DNA of 53,602 bases, taken from IMG/VR virus record IMGVR_UViG_3300021964_000094, positions 1 through 53,602 of that record, one strand, 5' to 3'. Made by a program: the position numbers and the translations under genes. Origin of the DNA: a virus. The notes under the pieces are model-generated. The model did no database searches. It was not told the origin of the DNA and was given only the letters and a program-made list of their open reading frames with translations. Of this stretch, positions 35,464 through 43,090 are shown piece after piece (position 1 is the stretch's first letter; each line of letters begins with the position of its first letter).

Positions 35464-36375
35464 ATGTCAGAACAAAATTCAAAAATTGCTGAAATGCTTG
35501 ATCATCTTGTTAATGATGATACAGCTAAAGCAGAAGAACTATTCCACGAGTATGTGGTAGAAAAATCAAGAGATATTTACGAAGGTCTTATCGAAGATGA
35601 AGTTGATGAAGCAACTAAAGAAGACGATGAGGCTGTAGAAGAAGCATCAGACGAAGCAGATGACGAAGCAGTAGACGAAGCATCAGATAACGATGACGAC
35701 GACGATACTGTTGAAGAATCAGCTGACGCAGACGACGAAGAAGTTGAAGAAGGCTTTGACGAAGTTGAGCTAGAAGGCGACGATGAAATGCCAGACGCAA
35801 CAGACGCTATGATGGGCGATGTTGAAGACGGTGAAGAAGAAGAAGGCGAAGAAGGCGAAGAAGGTGACGAAGATGAAGAAGCTACAAAAGGCGACATCAT
35901 GGACCTTAAAGACGCTATCGCTGACCTAGAAGCTGCATTCAAAGAATACGCAGACGGTGACGCTCCAGAAGAAGAGCCAGAAATGGACGACATGGAAGCT
36001 ATCCAACCTGAGTTTGAATCAGAAGAAGGTGTTGAAGATTTAGAAACAGTACGTGAATACGCAAACGACGTTAAAGACGGTCACGGTGCTGAGAAAAAAG
36101 GTAAAGCTGAAACAGCTGATAACAAAGCATCACCAGTAGCAAAGCCAAACAATATGGGCGGCACAACTGCTAACATGACAAAAGGCGGCGAAGGCGGTGG
36201 ATCAGAAACTGGTCTAACTGGCAAAGCTAAAGACATGAACACTAAGAACATCAACAAAGTTGGTGGTTCTTCAGACGGTGAACGCATGAGCACAAACGGT
36301 TCAGGACACGGCGCAGAGAAAAAAGGCGCTGGTGAAGGTTCCGCAGATGCTACAAGCATTATCGGCAGTAAGTAA
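35464..36375 (+). CDS. Very acidic probable prohead core protein (gp67-like role)
   Basis: 303 residues. The first 45 form a folded helix pair (AEMLDHLVNDDTAKAEELFH, EYVVEKSRDIYEGLI). Residues about 45-150 are almost wholly Glu, Asp, Ala and Gly; a helix DIMDLKDAIADLEAAFKEYA follows. The C-terminal 100 residues are Gly/Lys/Thr-rich with a repeated GHGAEKKG motif near residues 206 and 281. It sits between the portal and gp21 genes, where T4 encodes the acidic core protein gp67, so an internal scaffold that is degraded by gp21 is the best inference. Start is supported by AGGAG 7 bases upstream. Not recognised by direct similarity. Length is far above T4 gp67 (80). Confidence 0.65.
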   Translation: MSEQNSKIAEMLDHLVNDDTAKAEELFHEYVVEKSRDIYEGLIEDEVDEATKEDDEAVEEASDEADDEAVDEASDNDDDDDTVEESADADDEEVEEGFDEVELEGDDEMPDATDAMMGDVEDGEEEEGEEGEEGDEDEEATKGDIMDLKDAIADLEAAFKEYADGDAPEEEPEMDDMEAIQPEFESEEGVEDLETVREYANDVKDGHGAEKKGKAETADNKASPVAKPNNMGGTTANMTKGGEGGGSETGLTGKAKDMNTKNINKVGGSSDGERMSTNGSGHGAEKKGAGEGSADATSIIGSK

Positions 36376-36394
36376 ACTAATCGGAGCCCAGTAG

Positions 36395-37027
36395 GTGAAA
36401 AATACTTTAACAGAACATTTAAGTTTTGACCAAGCTCAGTTACAACTCGAAAGGGCCGGTGAGGGAGATGATAAATCTTTGTATCTAAATGGCATTTGTA
36501 TCCAAGGTGATATTCGTAATGCTAATCAAAGATTTTATCCTACTTCTGAAATTTCTCGGGCTGTCAAAACCCTTAACGAACAAATTGAGGGCGGTTATTC
36601 AGTGTTAGGTGAAGTTGATCATCCTGCTGACTTACGCATTAACTTGGACAGAGTTAGCCACATGATTACTAAGATGTGGATGGATGGTCCAAACGGCTAC
36701 GGAAAAATGAAGGTTCTACCAACGCCCATGGGACAATTAGTACAAACCATGTTGCAAAGTGGAGTCAAATTAGGCGTTTCCAGCAGGGGCTCCGGTAACG
36801 TTTCCGAAGACGGTAGTGGTAAAGTATCAGATTTTGAAATTATTACAGTAGATGTTGTTGCGCAACCAAGCGCACCAGGCGCATATCCAACACCAGTATA
36901 TGAACATCTAATGAATACATTAGGCGGTGAAAAGGCATTTAAATTGGCAAAAGAAGTTCAAGGCGACCCAAAGGCACAGAAGTATATCGCAGAAAGCCTG
37001 GTGAATATCATCAGGAAACTGAAATGA
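36395..37027 (+). CDS. 21: Prohead core protease gp21
   Basis: 210 residues from GTG 36395, chosen because GGAG (36382-36385) lies 9 bases upstream and the family begins near here. T4 gp21 family motifs: GICIQGDIRNANQRFYP, GYSVLGEVDHPADLRINLDR with the catalytic His, and GVKLGVSSRGSGNV with the catalytic Ser near residue 129; IITVDVVAQPSAPGA closes the domain. It is a serine protease activated inside the prohead that cleaves scaffold and capsid proteins at sites usually preceded by Glu. It lies between the core gene and scaffold gp22, the T4 order. T4 gp21 is 212 residues, so this is full length. Confidence 0.95.
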   Translation: MKNTLTEHLSFDQAQLQLERAGEGDDKSLYLNGICIQGDIRNANQRFYPTSEISRAVKTLNEQIEGGYSVLGEVDHPADLRINLDRVSHMITKMWMDGPNGYGKMKVLPTPMGQLVQTMLQSGVKLGVSSRGSGNVSEDGSGKVSDFEIITVDVVAQPSAPGAYPTPVYEHLMNTLGGEKAFKLAKEVQGDPKAQKYIAESLVNIIRKLK

Positions 37028-37043
37028 TCTGTAGGAGAATCAC

Positions 37044-38144
37044 ATGATTGATATTGTTAAACAACTGTTCGAAAACGATGTGATTTCCGAGGAAATGAAA
37101 TCGGAAATTGAATCTGCTTGGTCAAGCAAGATTCAAGAAAACCGTGACCTAGTCACCGCAGAACTTCGTGAAGAATTTGCTCAAAAGTACGAGCATGATA
37201 AGTCTACAATGGTAGAAGCTGTTGATAAGATGGTAAGTCAAAGACTACAGTCTGAGTTAGTTGAACTAGCAGAAGACCGTAACCAACTTATTGAAGCTAA
37301 AGCCAAGTATGCGAAAAAGATGACTGAAGACGCTAAGAAAATGGAAGGATTCGTCCTACAAAAATTAGCATCTGAGCTATCTGAGCTACACGAAGATCGT
37401 AAAAACGTAGCGGCAAATTTTGCTAAAATGGAGAGCTTCATCGTTGATGCGCTTTCTAAAGAAATTGCTGAATTCCACGCTGACAAGAAAGACTTAGCAG
37501 AAACTAAAGTTAAACTTGTACGTGAAAGCAAAGCAAAATTTGAAAAAGTCAAGTCAGATTTTATTGGTAAATCAGCTAAATTAGTTGAAGGCGTTGTTAA
37601 GTCTAAACTAAATTCTGAAATTAGCCAATTAAAAGAAGACATTGAGTCTGCTCGTAGAAATGATTTTGGTCGCAGAATTTTTGAATCATTCGCAAGCGAA
37701 TATGCTTCAAGTCATTTAAATGAAAAATCTGAAACTGCTAAACTAATGAAAGTTGTTAAGCAGGCAACAGATGAGTTGGCTGAAGCACAAAAAGAAATTG
37801 CTAAGAAGCAAGAAATTGTAGAAAGCAAAGACCGTGAGATCCGTATTGCTCAGGATATGGCATCACGTAAAGACATTATGAGCGAACTATTAAATCCGCT
37901 TACTGGAGAGAAAAAATCAGTAATGAATGAGCTACTTGAAAGTGTTAACACTAACAAGTTGCACGCGGCATTTGAAAAGTACTTGCCAGCTGTTATGGCA
38001 GGCGATGCTCCAAAGGCAAAGGCAAAACTGGTAGAAGGCAAAGAAGTTACAGGCGATAAAGAAACACAGGCACAAGCAAACAGCAGTGAGGATAAAACTG
38101 CTGCAATATATGACATCCGCAAGCTCGCGGGACTTAAAGTTTAA
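37044..38144 (+). CDS. 22: Prohead scaffold protein gp22
   Basis: 366 residues, longer than T4 gp22 (269). Almost entirely charged coiled-coil helix, for example VELAEDRNQLIEAKAKYAKK and ETAKLMKVVKQATDELAEAQ, with the family-typical region NDFGRRIFESFASEYASSHL in the middle and a short conserved end YDIRKLAGLKV. Internal quasi-repeats of 'K..S.L.EL.EDRK' are visible (residues about 72-150). It forms the head core around which gp23 assembles and is degraded by gp21. AGGAG at 37032-37036 supports the start. The insertion between residues about 310 and 345 is Ala/Lys/Gln-rich and probably flexible. Confidence 0.93.
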   Translation: MIDIVKQLFENDVISEEMKSEIESAWSSKIQENRDLVTAELREEFAQKYEHDKSTMVEAVDKMVSQRLQSELVELAEDRNQLIEAKAKYAKKMTEDAKKMEGFVLQKLASELSELHEDRKNVAANFAKMESFIVDALSKEIAEFHADKKDLAETKVKLVRESKAKFEKVKSDFIGKSAKLVEGVVKSKLNSEISQLKEDIESARRNDFGRRIFESFASEYASSHLNEKSETAKLMKVVKQATDELAEAQKEIAKKQEIVESKDREIRIAQDMASRKDIMSELLNPLTGEKKSVMNELLESVNTNKLHAAFEKYLPAVMAGDAPKAKAKLVEGKEVTGDKETQAQANSSEDKTAAIYDIRKLAGLKV

Positions 38145-38156
38145 GGAGATAAAATT

Positions 38157-39329
38157 ATGTCAGAACTACTCGAGTCACGCTGGCAGGAAACCAAAGGCGC
38201 TCTACTAGAAGGCCTTAATGGAACTCGCAAATCAGTTATGGACGTAACTCTTGAGAATACCAAAAGGTATTTGTCAGAGAGTGCTACAGCTGGTGCTACT
38301 TCTGCCGGTAACGTTGCTACCCTAAATCGTGTGATCCTACCTGTGATCAGACGTGTAATGCCAACAGTCATTGCTAATGAACTAGTTGGTGTACAACCAA
38401 TGACAGGTCCAGTTGGACAAATCCACACTCTACGTGTTCGCTATGCGAGTACAGATAGCGGTGCTGGTGTAACAGCTGGTGAAGAGGCGTTAAGCCCATT
38501 CAAGATTGCGGCTGCCTACTCAGGTAACTCTGCAGATCCAGCTAAAGGTGGCTCAACAGCTTCTTTAGAAGGTGAAGCAGGTAACAAGATGTCAATCCAG
38601 ATCTTGAAGCAAACTGTCGAAGCAAAAACCAGAAAGCTATCAGCTCGCTGGACTTTTGAAGCGGCTCAGGATGCTCAAGCTCAACAAGGTATTGATATCG
38701 AAGCTGAGATTATGGCTGCATTGGCTCAAGAAATTACTGCTGAAATTGATCAGGAAGTAATTAACAGCCTACGTGATCTTGCTGGAACTGGTTCAGAAAC
38801 ATATGACCAGTCTGCGGTATCAGGTACTGCTACATTTGTTGGTGATGAACATGCTGCACTAGCTGTTCTAATTAACAGACAAGCAAACCTAATCGCTCAG
38901 CGTACACGTCGTGGCGCAGGTAACTACGCAGTAGTTTCACCGTTCGCGCTAACAATCCTTCAAAGTGCTACAACTTCAGCGTTCGCAAGAACAACTGAAG
39001 GTACTTTCGAAGCTCCAACTAACACTAAGATGGTTGGTACTTTGAATAACGCTATGAAGGTATATGTAGACAGCTATGCTGCAAATGACGCACCTGTTCT
39101 TATTGGTTACAAAGGATCAAGTGAATCAGACGCACCTGCGTTCTACTGCCCATACATTCCGTTAATGAGCAGTGGCGTAGTGTTAGACCCAGGCACATTT
39201 GAGCCTGTAGTTTCGTTCATGACTAGATATGGATATGTTGAGTTAACAAACACAGCATCATCTCTAGGTAATGCTGCAGACTACTTGGCACGTGTTGAAG
39301 TCACAGACACAAGCGTATCATTTAAGTAA
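38157..39329 (+). CDS. 23: Major capsid protein gp23
   Basis: 390 residues. gp23 motifs: LNRVILPVIRRVMPTVIANE, LVGVQPMTGPVGQIHTLRVR, VEAKTRKLSARWTFEAAQDA, DIEAEIMAALAQEITAEIDQ and YVDSYAANDAPVLIGYKGSS. T4 gp23 has 521 residues, so this one is clearly shorter, mainly by lacking an insertion domain. The N-terminal region up to SESATAGATSAGNVATLNR should hold the gp21 cleavage site. The ribosome site AAGGAG is 8 bases upstream. The gene ends the head operon and is followed by a perfect hairpin terminator. It should form the hexamer lattice of the head; no separate gp24 vertex gene was seen here. Confidence 0.96.
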   Translation: MSELLESRWQETKGALLEGLNGTRKSVMDVTLENTKRYLSESATAGATSAGNVATLNRVILPVIRRVMPTVIANELVGVQPMTGPVGQIHTLRVRYASTDSGAGVTAGEEALSPFKIAAAYSGNSADPAKGGSTASLEGEAGNKMSIQILKQTVEAKTRKLSARWTFEAAQDAQAQQGIDIEAEIMAALAQEITAEIDQEVINSLRDLAGTGSETYDQSAVSGTATFVGDEHAALAVLINRQANLIAQRTRRGAGNYAVVSPFALTILQSATTSAFARTTEGTFEAPTNTKMVGTLNNAMKVYVDSYAANDAPVLIGYKGSSESDAPAFYCPYIPLMSSGVVLDPGTFEPVVSFMTRYGYVELTNTASSLGNAADYLARVEVTDTSVSFK

Positions 39330-39347
39330 TTTAATTACTTTAATACT

Positions 39348-39375
39348 AAAGGCCCAGTTCGCTGGGCCTTTTTTT
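39348..39375 (+). terminator. Rho-independent terminator after gp23
   Basis: AAAGGCCCAG (39348-39357), loop TTCG, CTGGGCCTTT (39362-39371), then T to 39375: a 10-bp perfect stem followed by a T run, starting 19 bases after the gp23 stop. It closes the head operon. Confidence 0.93.
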
Positions 39376-39380
39376 ATGAC

Positions 39381-39407
39381 TTGACAATCTTGTCAAATTA
39401 GTATAAT
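39381..39407 (+). promoter_or_regulatory. Sigma-70-like promoter with an overlapping palindrome
   Basis: TTGACA (39381-39386) and TATAAT (39402-39407) are both exact consensus but only 15 bases apart. The -35 lies inside the inverted repeat TTGACAA/TTGTCAA (39381-39396, 2-base gap), a possible operator. The start would fall about 4 bases before the ATG at 39418, giving a nearly leaderless mRNA. Confidence 0.65.
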
Positions 39408-39417
39408 ATATACAAGT

Positions 39418-39690
39418 ATGCTAGAAGTTAAGACATGGGAAGACTTTCAAAAACTAAGAGAGCAATTTTCTACTTGGCGTAGAAGACATCCTATGTTTTC
39501 TCATGATGTTAAAGCTATAGAAAAAAGTATAGAAGTACATATGAAAGCTCATATGGATCACATCATCAAATACAAACAGTCAAGAAAAAAACAAAATCTA
39601 GTTAATGCTCAACACGAACTAGATCAAATCAATAAAATACTCAATACAGTAAGTAAAGTAGAATTAATGGCAATCTTATCGCAAAGATAA
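39418..39690 (+). CDS. Small helical protein of unknown function, possibly translated without a leader
   Basis: 90 residues, not recognised. It is highly charged and helical: TWEDFQKLREQFSTWRRRHP, then HDVKAIEKSIEVHMKAHMDH, IIKYKQSRKKQNLVNAQHEL and DQINKILNTVSKVELMAIL, with several heptad-like repeats suggesting a coiled coil. It stands alone between the gp23 terminator and the late promoter at 39686, and has its own consensus -35/-10. No ribosome site precedes the ATG, so translation would have to be leaderless. An early-expressed regulator or host-targeting protein is possible but speculative. Amino-acid composition (many Lys, His, Gln) looks protein-like, not random. Confidence 0.65.
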   Translation: MLEVKTWEDFQKLREQFSTWRRRHPMFSHDVKAIEKSIEVHMKAHMDHIIKYKQSRKKQNLVNAQHELDQINKILNTVSKVELMAILSQR

Positions 39691-39693
39691 ATA
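39686..39693 (+). promoter_or_regulatory. Late promoter at the end of the small gene
   Basis: GATAAATA, one base from TATAAATA, overlaps the stop codon of the 90-residue gene. It would drive the structured leader and the gene at 39795. Confidence 0.6.
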
Positions 39694-39794
39694 CATGTGT
39701 CAGATAGTGTACCACCAAAGGTGGTGGGCTTATGCTGTTACCCACAGCGTACCGGATAGAACCCGGATAGGACTACTTTTATAGGAGAAAACAA
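39694..39794 (+). promoter_or_regulatory. Structured 5' leader with alternative pairings
   Basis: ACCACC (39711-39716) pairs with GGTGGT (39720-39725) through a 3-base loop, but GTGGG (39724-39728) can instead pair with CCCAC (39741-39745). The two helices overlap by two bases and therefore exclude each other. CCGGATAG is repeated directly at 39752-39759 and 39763-39770, and the two CCGG can pair. AGGAG (39782-39786) precedes the ATG. A regulatory RNA or leader hairpin is inferred; no known riboswitch class was recognised. Confidence 0.4.
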
Positions 39795-40244
39795 ATGGGA
39801 AGACCACTTAACAAAAAATTCTTTGGACCACCTACATTGGGTGGAAATGAAATCAAATGTGATTTCTGGGGCACAGCAGGTGTGCTTGAAGGTTACATTG
39901 TAAAACAGCTAGGATCTAAAAAATTCCGTGTTGCCGCTATCGGAACACCAGGAACTACTTATGATCGTTATCTAACAACAGGTAAATTAGCATCAGCACT
40001 AACAGGTACTGAAATGGCAATTACTATGTTAATGGATGATTCAGAAACATACCAAGTTTCAAAAATCGCAGGACGTAGAGCAACATTGATTGCTCCAGAT
40101 GGCACAGGTTCTAATGCTTATGATGGCAAAAGTGTACCATGGAACTTTGCGGCTGATACTGGCGACGGTGCTGCACAAGTTGAAGAAGCTGGTGACGACG
40201 ATACATTGATCGGCACAGACGACGACGATTTTGCTAACGCATAA
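39795..40244 (+). CDS. Small virion protein with the MGRPLNKKFFG start
   Basis: 149 residues. The start MGRPLNKKFFGPPTLGGNEI is a pattern I associate with virion proteins of marine phages; the body is beta-rich (GYIVKQLGSKKFRVAAIGTP, GTEMAITMLMDDSETYQVSK, AGRRATLIAPDG) and looks like one or two small SH3-like barrels. The C-terminus is very acidic (DDDTLIGTDDDDFANA). It has a good ribosome site (AGGAG) and its own late promoter with a structured leader, so it is probably made in high amounts. A head decoration or fibre-associated role is an inference. Upstream of a fibre gene by 24 bases. Confidence 0.7.
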   Translation: MGRPLNKKFFGPPTLGGNEIKCDFWGTAGVLEGYIVKQLGSKKFRVAAIGTPGTTYDRYLTTGKLASALTGTEMAITMLMDDSETYQVSKIAGRRATLIAPDGTGSNAYDGKSVPWNFAADTGDGAAQVEEAGDDDTLIGTDDDDFANA

Positions 40245-40268
40245 TCGTTAAACTAACAGGAATCAAGC

Positions 40269-41807
40269 ATGGCTGAAATACTACAAACCAGTAACGATTA
40301 TAAGATTAAAACTAGATCTGGAGGAGAAATTACTCTAGATGTTGGACCGTCTTCCGGTTCTGGAGTTGTACGTGTAACAGCCAGCTTGATTGTTGAAGGT
40401 CAAACTACAACTGTTAACTCGCAAGAGTTAGCAGTACAGGATAATATGATTACACTAAATGCCGGAGAAACCGGCAATGGTGTAACATTAAACGTAAGTG
40501 GATTAGAAGTTGATAGAGGATTTTCAGCACCAAGCGCAAGAAATCCTTATGCTGTTTTTAGATTTAACGAAACAGATAATTCATGGGAAATTGTTGAAAG
40601 AGATACTTCATCTAGATTTAATAATAGTGCGTTAAGATTAAAAAGTATCTTAACAGACAGTTTTACAGATGGTGGAGATTTAACATTAATTGGTTCAGGA
40701 TCGGGTGTTGTTAAAGTTGACGGAACAGTAGACTATCATTTAAATGTTTCCGGCGACAACGATATTCCAAACAAGAAATATGTTGATGTTGCTATTAATA
40801 ATAGACAACCAAGTAATAAAATTGAAAGAGACGATACGTATGTTATTGCTCAAGACGTAGATGGCGGAGCACAAGGTTTTGCTATTATGCATCTTGGTAC
40901 TTCGGTTATTAACTCGAGAGGTTTAGGATACGCAGTAGGTGATGAGTTAATTATTAACGAAGGTACTAGAGTAAGAGATGCTAAGTTCCAAGTTGATACT
41001 ATTGACGCACAAGGTAGAATTTTAACAGTTATTATGACTGACCATGGTAGATTCTCAGCACTGCCGACATCAAGAATTAATGTACAAACAATTACAAACA
41101 GTTTAGGCGGAACTGGTGCGACATTTGATTTACTTTATAATGTTGCTGAAATTGAATTAACAAACCGCGGTAGCGATTATGCCAGCGTTACAGTAAATTT
41201 TGTAGACAACGGCGGACAGGTTCGCGTTGCTACTGCTACAGCAACTATTGATTTAAATCCTAACAGCAACACGTTTAGACAAATTGATACTATCACAGTA
41301 ACAGACGGTGGTAACTATCAAGACATTCCGGGAGTTACATTCTCAGCAGGATTAAATGCTTCACTACCTGAAAGTCAGGTACAAGTTGTTGTTGAAAATA
41401 ATCCAGTTGCTACTTTTTATTCGAATAGATCGCTATTTGGTGAATTAGAAATTCTTGGTAATACAATTACTAATAATAACACAAACAGTAATATTGTATT
41501 AAGAACACAAGGTACTGCTTCGGTCGAGATACCTAGAGCACTACAATATAACTTTACAGGCGAAGTAGTTCCATACATTTCAGGTGCTACTTTAATGTAT
41601 GGTGACATGGACGAATCTGTTTCAGCGGAACGTACACCAGGTGGAACTGGACTTTATTTTAATAACTCTAAACAGACACTATCGTGGCAAGAATGGGTAA
41701 CTAATAACCCAGATCCAAATATTACAACAGGTAATCTTGTTCAGTATCCGGCTGAAAATGAATTGATAAGTAAACAACGAGCACTAGCATTTAGTATGCT
41801 GTTTTAG
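40269..41807 (+). CDS. Tail fibre/structural protein with tail-fibre N-terminal repeat
   Basis: 512 residues. N-terminal signature: EGQTTTVNSQELAVQDNMIT, LNAGETGNGVTLNVSGLEVD and RGFSAPSARNPYAVFRF, NETDNSWEIVERD, typical of phage fibre and appendage proteins whose domain reads 'vnse.l.v.DniItLNag..g'. The middle has glycine-turn repeats (SRGLGYAVGDELIINEGT; VTDGGNYQDIPGVTFSAG) like those in the giant baseplate protein. The C-terminal part contains another fibre-type element (NTITNNNTNSNIVLRTQGTA) resembling the repeat of the giant fibres downstream. It probably belongs to an adhesion or neck appendage made together with its neighbours. No enzymatic motif was seen. Confidence 0.75.
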   Translation: MAEILQTSNDYKIKTRSGGEITLDVGPSSGSGVVRVTASLIVEGQTTTVNSQELAVQDNMITLNAGETGNGVTLNVSGLEVDRGFSAPSARNPYAVFRFNETDNSWEIVERDTSSRFNNSALRLKSILTDSFTDGGDLTLIGSGSGVVKVDGTVDYHLNVSGDNDIPNKKYVDVAINNRQPSNKIERDDTYVIAQDVDGGAQGFAIMHLGTSVINSRGLGYAVGDELIINEGTRVRDAKFQVDTIDAQGRILTVIMTDHGRFSALPTSRINVQTITNSLGGTGATFDLLYNVAEIELTNRGSDYASVTVNFVDNGGQVRVATATATIDLNPNSNTFRQIDTITVTDGGNYQDIPGVTFSAGLNASLPESQVQVVVENNPVATFYSNRSLFGELEILGNTITNNNTNSNIVLRTQGTASVEIPRALQYNFTGEVVPYISGATLMYGDMDESVSAERTPGGTGLYFNNSKQTLSWQEWVTNNPDPNITTGNLVQYPAENELISKQRALAFSMLF

Positions 41808-41816
41808 GATAAAAAA

Positions 41817-42188
41817 ATGATTGAAAATAAACAACTTACAGTAGATATTGAACCGATTTATACTTCACCAGGAACGCCGGGAGATGTAAACGTTCAAAGT
41901 GCTATTACAACATTAATTTTCTGTAATACTACTGACCCAGATGATTCTACTATCGCACCTAGTTCTGGTGCTTACGGCGGTGATACAAATATTGATGTTT
42001 ATTTGGTAAAGGCAGGAGCAACTCCTGACCCAACAGTAAACGCAATTATTAAAAATTTAAGAGTACCAGCAGGCGAAACAGTATTTTTTGATACAGAAAG
42101 AATTGTATTAGGAGCAGGCGAAAGTATTCAAGCAAGATCAACAGAAAACAACAAAGTAATCGCAACAGTTAGTATTTTACCGGTGTAA
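41817..42188 (+). CDS. Small beta-sandwich-like virion protein
   Basis: 123 residues, 9 bases after the previous gene. Beta-rich: NVQSAITTLIFCNTTDPDDS, TNIDVYLVKAGATPDP, VPAGETVFFDTERIVLGAGE, SIQARSTENNKVIATVSILP. The 'V.aGetvffdte.ivL..gd.I.a' motif is common in small phage virion proteins that I have seen next to fibre genes, with a single compact sandwich. No coiled coil, signal or membrane segment. It is cotranscribed with the flanking fibre genes; a trimeric cap or connector of the appendage is a guess. It has no promoter of its own that I can see. Confidence 0.65.
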   Translation: MIENKQLTVDIEPIYTSPGTPGDVNVQSAITTLIFCNTTDPDDSTIAPSSGAYGGDTNIDVYLVKAGATPDPTVNAIIKNLRVPAGETVFFDTERIVLGAGESIQARSTENNKVIATVSILPV

Positions 42189-42191
42189 AGA

Positions 42192-43049
42192 ATGAAATAT
42201 TTAAAAACGCAGAACTTGTCAAAATTTAATATACAGGATGATACATTTAAGATTTCTCATCCTTTTGGTCAAGTGACAATTAATTCAAAAGATAGTATGC
42301 TTTTACCTAAGGGTGAAATACAAGACAGAACTTATTATCCTTTTGAAGGAATGGTGCGTTATACTACTAACGACACTTCACAACACGAAATAGCAGACAT
42401 TGCTCAACATTATCCTAATGTTGCTATTGGTTTAGAAATTTATCATGAAGGTCGTTGGATTCCTATTCGTTCAGCTGAACCAGCAAGAATTATAAAACAA
42501 AACTTAGGTGTTGGTAACTATGATGTAGTTACACAGCCAGTAGAAGAATTAAGTCAATATTTTCCTACATACGATGCTACAAGAAATCACACAGGAATGA
42601 CATACGTTCCCGGTTTAGCACACGGAAAAGACCCACAGGATTATATTGATAATATGATTGTTGTAGTTGAAAACGTTATTCAAATTAGCGGTGTTAACTA
42701 TGAACTTTATCAATCACAAGGCGAAATTGTTGGAATGGCAATTACCTCAGCAGGATCAAGTGATCATACAACAATGTCAATTAGTGTTAGTACTTCAGAC
42801 TCAACAGGTGCTGGCGGAACATTTACTGCTAACCTTGACGGCTCCCCCGGTTCACTAGACAGTGTAACTGTCACCGATGGTGGTACTGGTTTTAACGATG
42901 CTTCATTAATTACAGTCACAGCAACAGGCGACGGAACAACAGATCCTACATTAGAAGCCTATGTACTACAGCCTGGCTGGCATTTAAAATTATTAAGTGC
43001 TGTACCAGACACTAAGCCAGTATACGTATTTTTCGGCTACGATCAATAA
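42192..43049 (+). CDS. Virion structural protein of unknown function in the fibre cluster
   Basis: 285 residues, 3 bases after the previous stop. Segments: NLSKFNIQDDTFKISHPFGQ, VTINSKDSMLLPKGEIQDRT, YYPFEGMVRYTTNDTSQHEI, then a middle VGNYDVVTQPVEELSQYFPT and a beta-rich end with a glycine-turn motif (DSVTVTDGGTGFNDASLITV), the same type found in the giant baseplate protein and the fibre at 40269. It ends YVFFGYDQ. The N-terminal third resembles the start of fibre modules that fit a parameter-like 'FEGMVRYTTND' beta-bundle. Function not recognised; a component of the fibre or its attachment is likely from context. Late promoter of the next gene lies just after it. Confidence 0.65.
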   Translation: MKYLKTQNLSKFNIQDDTFKISHPFGQVTINSKDSMLLPKGEIQDRTYYPFEGMVRYTTNDTSQHEIADIAQHYPNVAIGLEIYHEGRWIPIRSAEPARIIKQNLGVGNYDVVTQPVEELSQYFPTYDATRNHTGMTYVPGLAHGKDPQDYIDNMIVVVENVIQISGVNYELYQSQGEIVGMAITSAGSSDHTTMSISVSTSDSTGAGGTFTANLDGSPGSLDSVTVTDGGTGFNDASLITVTATGDGTTDPTLEAYVLQPGWHLKLLSAVPDTKPVYVFFGYDQ

Positions 43050-43064
43050 ACCTTCCTTCCTTAC

Positions 43065-43072
43065 AATAAATA
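43065..43072 (+). promoter_or_regulatory. Late promoter of the first giant fibre, framed by an inverted repeat
   Basis: AATAAATA lies between CCTTACA (43059-43065) and TGTAAGG (43076-43082), perfect inverted arms. The second arm includes most of the AAGGAG ribosome site (43079-43084) of the gene at 43091. Start of transcription would fall near 43079. Confidence 0.6.
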
Positions 43073-43090
43073 CAGTGTAAGGAGCATTTC

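Noticed and set aside
35577-35993. Antisense serine-rich frame over the acidic core gene
   Set aside because: It is the mirror of Glu/Asp codon repeats, with no promoter or ribosome site.
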